This document shows, in pieces, positions 44,113 through 51,467 of a stretch of 64,000 nucleotides of DNA. The position numbers were made by a program, and so were the translations under genes. The notes beneath the pieces were generated by a model that saw nothing but the letters and a program-made list of their open reading frames with translations, was not told the DNA's origin and did not search any database. The number at the start of each line of letters is the position of its first letter. Positions within the stretch are counted from its first letter, which is position 1. The stretch is from Saccharothrix sp. NRRL B-16314 (lineage in GTDB: Bacteria > Actinomycetota > Actinomycetes > Mycobacteriales > Pseudonocardiaceae), in NCBI RefSeq assembly GCF_000716595.1, contig NZ_JNXC01000011.1, positions 104,981-168,980 of the forward strand. The letters are read 5' to 3'.

Positions 44113-47100
44113 GTGGATCCCGTGACCAAGACCGACGGCTGGATCCGCAGACTCGCCTCCGCGTGCTGGAAGCACCGTGCGCTCGTGGTGTGGTCGATCC
44201 TGGCCGCGGTCGTGGGTGTCGGCCTCCAGGCCGTCGGCCCCCTGCTGATCAAGGTCGCGGTGGACGACGCCGTTGCCGGCCGCACGGACCGGTTGACGTG
44301 GCTCGCGGTCGCGCTCGTCGGCCTGGAGCTGCTCACGTTCGGCACGGCGTTCGTGCGCCGGTTCCTGGGCGGGCGGCTCGCCGTCGACGTCCAGCACGAC
44401 CTGCGCCAGGGCGTGTTCGGCGCGGTGCAGCGGTTGGACGGGCCGAAGCAGGACGCGATGCGCACCGGCCAGGTGGTGTCCCGGTCGATCACCGACCTGC
44501 AGCTGGTCAACAGCCTGCTCTCCATGACACCGCTCGCGTTCGGCACGGTCGTGTTCGCGGTGGCGGCCATCGTGGCGATGTTCTGGCTGTCGCCGCTGCT
44601 GACCGTGATCGCGCTGGTGATCGTGCCCGCGGTCGGGGTGGTCGCGGCGCGCACCAGGCTGACGCTGTTCCCGGCGACGTGGTCCGCGCAGCAGCGCGCG
44701 GCGGACGTGGCGCAGCACGTCGAGGAGACGGTCACCGGTGTGCGCGTGGTCAAGGGCTTCGGCCAGGAGGCCCGGGAGATCGGCAGGCTGGAGTCGCGGG
44801 CGAAGCTGCTGTTCGCCGAGCGGATGCGCGCGGCCCGGCTCACCGCCCGCCCGTCCGCGACGCTGACCGCCCTGCCGTACCTGGGGCAGGTGGCCGTGCT
44901 GGCGCTGGGCGGTTGGCTGGCGCTGCGCGGCGAGGTCACGCTGGGCACGTTCCTGGCGTTCGCGACCTACGTGGCGACGCTGGTCGGCCCGACCCGGCTG
45001 CTGTCGAGCCTGATGGTGACGGCCCAGCTGGCCAGGGCGGGCGTGGAGCGGGTGTACGAGCTGATCGACTCGCAGCCCGACGTGGTGGACGGCGACCGCG
45101 ACGTCCCGGCCGGGCCGGTGGCGGTGGAGCTGCGGGACGTGACGTTCGGGTACACGCGCAGCGAGCCCGTGCTGTCGCAGGTGTCCCTCCGGGTGGAGCC
45201 GGGCGAGACCCTGGCGATCGTCGGCACGGCGGGCTCGGGCAAGTCGACGGTCTCGCTGCTCCTGCCCCGGTTCTACGACGTGCACGAGGGCGCCGTGTCC
45301 GTGGGCGGCGTCGACGTCCGGGAGCTGCGGCTCTCGTCGTTGCGGCGGACCGTGGGGACGGTGTTCGAGGAGGCGTTCCTGTTCTCCGACACCGTCCGGG
45401 CGAACATCGCGTACGGCCTTCCGGACGCCTCCGACGAGCAGGTGCACGCGGCAGCGCGGGCGGCCGAGGCGCACGGGTTCATCGAGGCCCTGCCGAACGG
45501 CTACGACACCGTCGTCGGCGAGCGCGGCCTGACGCTGTCCGGCGGTCAGCGCCAACGCGTGGCCCTGGCCCGCGCGCTCCTGTCCGACCCTCGGGTCCTG
45601 GTCCTGGACGACGCGACATCGGCCGTCGACACCGCCACCGAAGCGGCGATCCACCGCACGCTGGCCGCCGTCACGGCCGAGCGCACCACGCTCCTGGTCG
45701 CGCACCGCCGGTCGTCGCTGACGCTGGCCGACCGCATCGCCGTGCTGGACGCGGGCCGCGTGGTCGACGTCGGCACCCACGCCGAGCTGCACGAGCGCTG
45801 CCGCCTCTACCGCGAGCTGCTGGCCGGCCCGGGTGAGGCGATCGAGCACGTCGACCCCCGCGCCGACGCCCGCCTGGAACCGGGCCCCGACGGCACCACC
45901 CCCGAGCTGTGGCCCGAGTCCGACGAGGACGAGCTGGCCGTGCGCGCGGCGAACCGCGCGGTGGGCAGCGCACCCAAGGTGGCCAGGGGCGGGGGCGGCA
46001 CCTCGGCCCTGCTGGGCGGCACCCCGCCCACCCCGGAACTGATGGACCGCGTCCACGCCCTGCCGCCCGCGCTGGACGTCCCCGACCTGCGCGGCGAGGA
46101 CCCGCGCGCACCCGACCCCGGTTTCCGCCTGCTCACCCTCCTGCGCCCGGTCCGCTGGGCGATGCTCGGCGTGGCGGGCCTCCTGCTGGTCGACACGACG
46201 CTCGCGGTCGCGGCGCCGAGCCTGGTCCGGCTGGGCATCGACCAGGGCGTGGTCGGCGGCGAGGTCGGCCGGCTCTGGACCGCGGTCGCGATCAGCTTCG
46301 CGCTGGTGGTCCTCGGCTGGGTGTCCGCCGCCGCGGGCACGGTCGTCACCTCCAGGGTCGGCGAGCGCCTGCTGTACCTGCTGCGCGTGCGCAGCTACGC
46401 CCACCTGCAACGACTGGGCCTCGACTACTACGAGCGCGAGATGGCCGGCCGGATCATGACCCGGATGACCACCGACGTGGACGCCCTGTCCAGCTTCCTC
46501 CAGACCGGCCTGACCACGTTCGCGATCAGCGTCCTGACCGTCGTCGGGATCGCCGCGGCGCTGGTGATCACCGATCCCGGTCTCGCCCTGGTCGCCCTGG
46601 GCGTCCTCCCGATCCTCTTCGTCGCGACGGTGATCTTCCAGCGGCTCTCGTCGGCCGCCTACGGGGAGGCGCGGGAGCGCATCAGCGCCGTCAACGCCGA
46701 CCTCCAGGAGAACGTCTCGGGCCTGCGCGTGTCCCAGGCGTACACCCGCGAGGCGCGGTCCGCGGAGGCGTTCGCCGAGCGCAGCAACGCCTACCGCCGT
46801 TCCCGCATCCGGGCGCAGCGGTACATCGCCACGTACTTCCCGTTCCTGTCCCTGCTGTCCGGCGTGGCGCAGGCCGGCGTCCTCGTGGTCGGCGCTTACC
46901 GGGTCGCGGAGGGCACCCTGTCCCCCGGCGTGCTGCTGGCGTTCGTGCTGTACCTGGGCCTGTTCTTCTCGCCGCTGTACCAGCTGTCCGGCGTGTTCGA
47001 CGGCTACCAGCAGGCCAGGGTCGGCCTGAGCCGCATCGGCGACCTGCTCCGCACCCCCACCACCGTCCCACCGGCCGCGGACCCGGTCGGCGTGACGGCG

Positions 47101-47862
47101 CTGCGCGGCGAGGTGGAGCTGCGCGACGTGACGTTCCGGTACCAGGGCACCACCCGGCCGGCGGTCGAGCGGATCTCCCTGCACGTCAGGCCGGGCGAGA
47201 CCGTGGCACTGGTGGGCGCCACCGGCGCCGGCAAGTCGACCCTGGTGAAGCTGGTGGCGAGGTTCTACGACGCCACCGAGGGCACGGTGTTGATCGACGG
47301 CGTGGACGTGCGCGACTACGACCTGTCGGCCCTGCGCCAGCGCCTCGGCATCGTCCCGCAGGAGGCGCACCTGTTCGGCGGCGACATCGCCGAGAACGTC
47401 GCCTACGGCAACCCCGAGGCCACCCGTGCCGAGGTCGAAGCGGCCGTCCGCGCGGTGGGCGCCATGCCGGTGGTCGCCTCCCTTCCCGCCGCGTTCCACC
47501 AGCAGGTGGGCGAACGGGGCCAGGGCCTGTCCGCGGGCCAACGCCAACTCGTGGCCCTCGCCCGCGCCGAACTGGTCCAGCCGGCCCTCCTCCTGCTGGA
47601 CGAGGCCACCGCCGCCCTGGACCCGGCAACCGAGTCCGCGGTCCTGGAGGCCAGTGACCACCTGGCCGGCGCGCGAACCACGTTCGTGGTGGCCCACCGC
47701 CTGGCCACCGCGGCACGCGCGGACCGGATCGTGGTCCTCGACGACGGTCGGATCGTGGAGCAGGGCACCCACGCCGAGCTGCTGGGGGCGAACGGCCACT
47801 ACGCCCGCCTCTGGTCCCACGGCGCCGACCTCGACAAACCGGAGCTGACCACCACCCACTGA
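44113..47862 (+). CDS. full-length ABC exporter (TMD-NBD-TMD-NBD)
   Basis: A 1249-residue exporter with both halves fused, as in mycobacterial Rv0194. NBD1 has GTAGSGKST (about 371), LSGGQRQRVALARAL and VLVLDDATSAVD, where the catalytic Glu after Walker B is Asp. NBD2 has GATGAGKST (about 1034), LSAGQRQLVALARAEL and LLLLDEATAALD with the Glu intact. The ATP sites are thus asymmetric, as in heterodimeric multidrug exporters. Each half has six transmembrane helices; a Gly/Asp-rich linker (about 575-660) joins them. The GTG at 44113 has GGAGG eleven bases upstream. Drug or lipid export is likely. Confidence 0.95.
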   Translation: MDPVTKTDGWIRRLASACWKHRALVVWSILAAVVGVGLQAVGPLLIKVAVDDAVAGRTDRLTWLAVALVGLELLTFGTAFVRRFLGGRLAVDVQHDLRQGVFGAVQRLDGPKQDAMRTGQVVSRSITDLQLVNSLLSMTPLAFGTVVFAVAAIVAMFWLSPLLTVIALVIVPAVGVVAARTRLTLFPATWSAQQRAADVAQHVEETVTGVRVVKGFGQEAREIGRLESRAKLLFAERMRAARLTARPSATLTALPYLGQVAVLALGGWLALRGEVTLGTFLAFATYVATLVGPTRLLSSLMVTAQLARAGVERVYELIDSQPDVVDGDRDVPAGPVAVELRDVTFGYTRSEPVLSQVSLRVEPGETLAIVGTAGSGKSTVSLLLPRFYDVHEGAVSVGGVDVRELRLSSLRRTVGTVFEEAFLFSDTVRANIAYGLPDASDEQVHAAARAAEAHGFIEALPNGYDTVVGERGLTLSGGQRQRVALARALLSDPRVLVLDDATSAVDTATEAAIHRTLAAVTAERTTLLVAHRRSSLTLADRIAVLDAGRVVDVGTHAELHERCRLYRELLAGPGEAIEHVDPRADARLEPGPDGTTPELWPESDEDELAVRAANRAVGSAPKVARGGGGTSALLGGTPPTPELMDRVHALPPALDVPDLRGEDPRAPDPGFRLLTLLRPVRWAMLGVAGLLLVDTTLAVAAPSLVRLGIDQGVVGGEVGRLWTAVAISFALVVLGWVSAAAGTVVTSRVGERLLYLLRVRSYAHLQRLGLDYYEREMAGRIMTRMTTDVDALSSFLQTGLTTFAISVLTVVGIAAALVITDPGLALVALGVLPILFVATVIFQRLSSAAYGEARERISAVNADLQENVSGLRVSQAYTREARSAEAFAERSNAYRRSRIRAQRYIATYFPFLSLLSGVAQAGVLVVGAYRVAEGTLSPGVLLAFVLYLGLFFSPLYQLSGVFDGYQQARVGLSRIGDLLRTPTTVPPAADPVGVTALRGEVELRDVTFRYQGTTRPAVERISLHVRPGETVALVGATGAGKSTLVKLVARFYDATEGTVLIDGVDVRDYDLSALRQRLGIVPQEAHLFGGDIAENVAYGNPEATRAEVEAAVRAVGAMPVVASLPAAFHQQVGERGQGLSAGQRQLVALARAELVQPALLLLDEATAALDPATESAVLEASDHLAGARTTFVVAHRLATAARADRIVVLDDGRIVEQGTHAELLGANGHYARLWSHGADLDKPELTTTH

Positions 47863-47874
47863 CCACGGGCCCTC

Positions 47875-47914
47875 AAAGTTGCCGGCTTGGAAAGTTTGCA
47901 GAGTCGGAAAGTTT
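47875..47914. promoter_or_regulatory. three phased AAAGTT repeats before a TetR gene
   Basis: AAAGTT occurs at 47875-47880, 47891-47896 and 47908-47913, at 16-17 bp spacing. The last two are part of nine-base direct repeats GGAAAGTTT (47889-47897 and 47906-47914). They end 15 bases before the TetR start codon and are the likely binding site of that regulator. Confidence 0.55.
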
Positions 47915-47929
47915 CGCTACGCTGATGCC

Positions 47930-48562
47930 ATGGCGACGGACGAGGGCGGGCTGCGCGAGCGCAAGAAGCGGGAGACGCGGTTCGCGTTGAGCCAGGCCGC
48001 CATCCGGCTCACCATCGAGCGCGGGTGGAACAACGTCACGGTGGAGGACATCGCCGTCGCGGCGAACGTGTCCGAGCGGACGTTCCGCAACTACTTCGCC
48101 AACAAGGCCGAGGCGATCGTCGCCACGCACGTCGAGCGTGGCCGGCGCACGGCCGAAGCACTGCGGGAACGCCCGGCCGGCGAACCGCTCTGGGACGCGC
48201 TCGTTAACGCCGTGGTCGCGCAGTTCGAACCGCCGCCCGGCCACGACGGCGCAGTGCAGGACGGCCACGGCACGGTGCCCGACGGCTACGCCGCGGCGCT
48301 CCAGCGGCTGCTCGCCGAGCCGGCCGTCCAGTACGAGGTGTTCCGCGCCCACACCACGGCGCAGGACGAGCTGACCGCCGCCGTCGCCGACCGGACGGGC
48401 ACCGACGCGGGCGACCTCTACCCGCAGACCGTCGCCGCGGTGATCAGCGCCGGGATCGGCACCGCGCTGACCCGGTGGAGCCGCAACCCCACGGGATCGA
48501 TCGGAACGCTGCTCCGCGAGGTCTTCGACTCGATCCGCGCCGGGCTGCCCGACCCGCGCTGA
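47930..48562 (+). CDS. TetR-family regulator
   Basis: A 210-residue TetR protein: the DNA-binding domain is RKKRETRFALSQAAIRLTIERGWNNVTVEDIAVAANVSERTFRNYFANKAEAIV, followed by a helical ligand-binding domain. The ATG at 47930 is used. It precedes an FAD monooxygenase gene by 90 bp in the same direction; TetR regulators paired with such hydroxylases usually sense an aromatic compound or antibiotic. Direct AAAGTT repeats at its promoter suggest autoregulation. Confidence 0.93.
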   Translation: MATDEGGLRERKKRETRFALSQAAIRLTIERGWNNVTVEDIAVAANVSERTFRNYFANKAEAIVATHVERGRRTAEALRERPAGEPLWDALVNAVVAQFEPPPGHDGAVQDGHGTVPDGYAAALQRLLAEPAVQYEVFRAHTTAQDELTAAVADRTGTDAGDLYPQTVAAVISAGIGTALTRWSRNPTGSIGTLLREVFDSIRAGLPDPR

Positions 48563-48652
48563 CCCGCACCCGCGACCCACCACGCCCGCTCGACGGGCTG
48601 ATCAGCCATGCCCGAAAAACCCGGAACAGACCGGAGCAGAGGAGTGACGACC

Positions 48653-50179
48653 ATGGACGTGGTCATCGTCGGCGGCGGACCGAACGGCCTGATGCTCGCC
48701 TGCGAGCTGGCCCTGGGCGGCGTGCGCCCGGTCGTGCTGGAGCGACTGCTCGAACCCGGCACGGAGCCGAGGTCGAACGGGCTGGTCGGGCAGGTCGTCC
48801 GCATGGTCGACCGCCGCGGCCTGTTCGAGCGGCTCAGCGGACAGCCCGGCCCGCCGCAGCCCAACAAGAGCTACTTCATGTTCGCCGCGATGCCGCTCGA
48901 CCTCGGGCTCCTCGCGGACAGTCCCCTCTACGCCCTCCCGGTGCCCGAGTCGGACACCGTGCGGGTCCTGGAGGAACGCGCGAACGAACTGGGCGTCGAG
49001 ATCCGCCGCGGCCACGAGTTCACCGGCCTCGTGCAGGACGGTGCCGGCGTCACCCTCACCGTCGACGGTCCCGAGGGCGCCTACGAGCTGCGCACCCGGT
49101 ACCTCGTCGGAGCCGACAGCGCGCACAGCCCCGTCCGCAAGGCCGCCGGCATCGCGTTCCCCGGTGTCACCCACGACCGGGCCACCACCCGCTCCGCGCA
49201 CGCCACCGTGCCGCCGGAGTGGATCGACCCGGCGAGCGGCGCGCTGGACGTGCCCGGCCACGGTCCCGTGCTGCCGTTCCTGCCCGTCCGGACCACCCAC
49301 GGCGGCTTCACGTACGCGCCGCTCCCCGGCCGGCCGCCGCTGGTCGCCACCACCGAGTGGGACGAGCCGGAGACCGAGGAGCCGATGACCCTCGACGAGC
49401 TGCGTGCCAGCGTGCGCCGGGTGCTGGGCGTGGACGTGCCCCTCGGCCCGCCACCCGGCGCGGGCCCGCACGTGCTGCGCAGGCTCAACGGCGGCAACAC
49501 GCGGGTCGCCGAGCGGTACCGCGAAGGCCGGGTGTTCCTGGTCGGCGACGCCGCGCACGTCTTCGCCGCGGGCGGCACCGGGCTCAACACCGGCATGCAG
49601 GACGCGATCAACCTGGGCTGGAAGCTGGCGGCGGCGGTCAACGGCACGGCCGGAGGTGCGGGCGACCTGCTCGACACCTACGAGGCCGAGCGCCGCCCGG
49701 TCGCCGAGCGGGCGATCACCTACTCGCAGGCGCAGGCCGCACTGCTGTCGCCCGGCGAGGACGTCACCGGCCTGCGGCGGGTGTTCGGCGAGCTGCTGAC
49801 CCGACCGGACGTCGTGCGGGTGTTCGCCGACCTGGTCGCCGGCTCGGACGTCCGCTACCCGGTCGGCGACGGCGCACACCCCCTGGCCGGCCTGCCCGCA
49901 CCCGACCTGGACCTGCACGGGCCGGACGGCACCGTCCGCCTCGCCGAGCTGGTCCGGGCGGCCCGGCCGCTGCTGGTCGACCTCACCGCGGCCGGCGACC
50001 TGCGCGCCGACGGCGTCGAGGTGGTGCGCGCCAAGGCGGACACCGACGTCACCGCGCTCCTGCTCCGCCCGGACTCCTACGTGGCGTGGGCGTCGAGCGA
50101 CGCGCGCCCGGACCGGGACGGGCTGCGGGACGTCGTGGAGCGGTGGTTCCCGCGCACGACGCCGCCCCGCAGCCGGTGA
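48653..50179 (+). CDS. FAD-dependent monooxygenase (PHBH/PgaE type)
   Basis: A 508-residue flavoprotein hydroxylase with GGAG eight bases before the ATG at 48653. The FAD motif is DVVIVGGGPNGLMLACELALGGVRPVVLER, followed by a DG motif (YLVGADSAHSPVRKAAGI) and GRVFLVGDAAHVFAAGGTGLNTGMQDAINLGWKLAAAV. The C-terminal thioredoxin-like domain (about 400-508) ends the protein. It resembles polyketide and rifampicin hydroxylases and is the second such enzyme in the window. It is likely co-regulated with the TetR gene upstream. The natural substrate is unknown. Confidence 0.93.
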   Translation: MDVVIVGGGPNGLMLACELALGGVRPVVLERLLEPGTEPRSNGLVGQVVRMVDRRGLFERLSGQPGPPQPNKSYFMFAAMPLDLGLLADSPLYALPVPESDTVRVLEERANELGVEIRRGHEFTGLVQDGAGVTLTVDGPEGAYELRTRYLVGADSAHSPVRKAAGIAFPGVTHDRATTRSAHATVPPEWIDPASGALDVPGHGPVLPFLPVRTTHGGFTYAPLPGRPPLVATTEWDEPETEEPMTLDELRASVRRVLGVDVPLGPPPGAGPHVLRRLNGGNTRVAERYREGRVFLVGDAAHVFAAGGTGLNTGMQDAINLGWKLAAAVNGTAGGAGDLLDTYEAERRPVAERAITYSQAQAALLSPGEDVTGLRRVFGELLTRPDVVRVFADLVAGSDVRYPVGDGAHPLAGLPAPDLDLHGPDGTVRLAELVRAARPLLVDLTAAGDLRADGVEVVRAKADTDVTALLLRPDSYVAWASSDARPDRDGLRDVVERWFPRTTPPRSR

Positions 50180-50220
50180 GGTCTGCGGGGCGAGCGGGAC
50201 GGCCAGCGGGACAAGGGACC

Positions 50221-50271
50221 TCAGGCGTCGGCGGTCCTCAGGCGTCGGCGGTCCTCAGGCATCGGCGAGCA
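50221..50271. repeat. 17-bp tandem triplication over the AHSA1 stop codon
   Basis: TCAGGCGTCGGCGGTCC is repeated exactly at 50221-50237 and 50238-50254, and a third, diverged copy at 50255-50271 contains the stop codon and last codons of the AHSA1 gene. The end of that gene therefore seems to have been copied twice downstream. Confidence 0.85.
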
Positions 50272-50740
50272 GGTCGTCCAACTGCTCGTACCCCTCGGCC
50301 ACGCCGGTCTCCATCCCGCTGGCCATGGCCGCGTCCCGACCCTCGGTCGTCTCGAACACGCTGATCGCGTGCAGGCGCGTCCGACCGCCACCCAGGTCCT
50401 CGAACGTCAGCGTCTCCAGGCAGACGCCGTCGGGGAAGCCCTCGAAGGTGAACGTCTGCACGATCCGCTCACCGGGCCGCACCTCGTGGAACGAGCCGAA
50501 GAACCGGTACTCCTCGTCCCCGCGGGTGTGCGCGTACCGGTACGCCCCACCGGTCGTCGCGTCCCACCGGTCGACCTTCATCGTCACCGAGCGCGGGCCC
50601 AGCCACTTCACCACCAGCTCGGGGTCGACGTGCGCCCGGAACACCGCGTCCACCGGCGCGTCGAACTCGCGGGTGATGTGGATCGTCGGCAGGGCCGGGT
50701 CGGCGCTGATCGTGGTCTCGGGGTGCGTGGTCGTGGTCAT
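50255..50740 (-). CDS. AHSA1/SRPBCC-domain protein
   Basis: A 161-residue START-fold protein of the AHSA1 (Activator of Hsp90 ATPase homologue) family: ITREFDAPVDAVFRAHVDPELVVKWLGPRSVTMKVDRWDATTGGAYRYAH, then FGSFHEVRPGERIVQTFTFEGFPDGV and ETGVAEGYEQLDDLLA at the end. These domains form a hydrophobic ligand cavity; the bacterial proteins have no settled function. The ATG at 50740 overlaps the ArsR stop (ATGA). GGAGAGG lies close upstream. ArsR-AHSA1 pairs are common, and a fused version occurs at 55.5 kb. Confidence 0.93.
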   Translation of the reverse strand: MTTTTHPETTISADPALPTIHITREFDAPVDAVFRAHVDPELVVKWLGPRSVTMKVDRWDATTGGAYRYAHTRGDEEYRFFGSFHEVRPGERIVQTFTFEGFPDGVCLETLTFEDLGGGRTRLHAISVFETTEGRDAAMASGMETGVAEGYEQLDDLLADA

Positions 50741-51102
50741 GATGCCTCTCCTTCGCTTCGGGTCTTCGCTTGATCGGGTTCGCCGACCGCCATCTCGGCC
50801 AGCACGGCGTCGAGCCGCTGGTAGCGCTGTTCCGCCTCCAGCCGATAGCGCTCGATCCACTTCGTCATCAGGTCGAACACCTCCGCCTCGAGGTGGACGG
50901 GCCGCCGCTGCGCCTGCTTGCTGCGACTGACGAGACCGGCGTCCTCCAGGACCTTGAGGTGCTTCGACACGGCCTGCACGGTCACGGCGTACGGCTCCGC
51001 CAACTCGTTGACGGTCGCGTCGCCCACCGCCAGCCGCGCCACCATGTCGCGCCGGATCGGGTCGGCCAGAGCCGAGAACACCCGCGACAACCGGTCGTCC
51101 AC
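50737..51102 (-). CDS. ArsR-family regulator paired with AHSA1
   Basis: A 121-residue winged-helix regulator: DDRLSRVFSALADPIRRDMVARLAVGDATVNELAEPYAVTVQAVSKHLKVLEDAGLVSRSKQAQRRPVHLE. It lacks the metal-binding cysteines of ArsR sensors, as usual for AHSA1-linked members. The GTG at 51102 follows GGGAGAGG by nine bases and is preferred over a TTG at 51144. Two TCAAC-N6-GTTGA palindromes upstream are its probable autoregulatory operators. The downstream AHSA1 gene is translationally coupled. Confidence 0.92.
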   Translation of the reverse strand: MDDRLSRVFSALADPIRRDMVARLAVGDATVNELAEPYAVTVQAVSKHLKVLEDAGLVSRSKQAQRRPVHLEAEVFDLMTKWIERYRLEAEQRYQRLDAVLAEMAVGEPDQAKTRSEGEAS

Positions 51103-51122
51103 CGCTTCCGCCTCTCCCTTAC

Positions 51123-51138
51123 TCAACCTCTCGGTTGA
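51123..51138. promoter_or_regulatory. ArsR operator-like palindrome 1 (TCAAC-N6-GTTGA)
   Basis: TCAACCTCTCGGTTGA, 20 bases upstream of the ArsR start codon. It is one of two identical-layout dyads whose centres are 46 bp apart. Confidence 0.7.
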
Positions 51139-51168
51139 ACACAACCCTACGAAGCCACTCCAGCGAAG

Positions 51169-51184
51169 TCAACCAAAAAGTTGA
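51169..51184. promoter_or_regulatory. ArsR operator-like palindrome 2 (TCAAC-N6-GTTGA)
   Basis: TCAACCAAAAAGTTGA, the same arms as the site at 51123. Two sites about four helical turns apart could allow cooperative or looped repression. The rest of the 365-bp gap up to the kgd start holds a small dyad GTTCAG-CCCT-CTGAAC (51206-51221) and presumably the kgd promoter, which I cannot place with confidence. Confidence 0.7.
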
Positions 51185-51467
51185 ACACGCAGGTCAGAAC
51201 GCCGCGTTCAGCCCTCTGAACCCCTCACACCGCCACCCCGGCCGCAGTGCGCACAACTACTCCAAGTCGAGGCCGACCGGGACACTTCCGGGGCTTAACC
51301 TCAAGCCATGCTCAAGCACCCATGACGGGACCGGTGACCTGATCGATCCTGTGAGGGAACACTCCTTGCCCGCCCCCTCCTGTGTGTGAACTGCACCGGA
51401 CGGGGGACTAGCCTGACCATGAGTGAGTCATTACCAAGAGCGAGATGGATAGAGGCGAGCGCCAGCC

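Noticed and set aside
44008..47859. 1283-codon open frame on the minus strand
   Set aside because: It is exactly antisense to the ABC exporter and has the His/Arg/Gln/Gly-rich composition typical of the opposite strand of GC-rich genes; no domain is visible.
48203..48208. Additional GTTAAC half-site
   Set aside because: It lies inside a coding region without the second arm; most likely chance.
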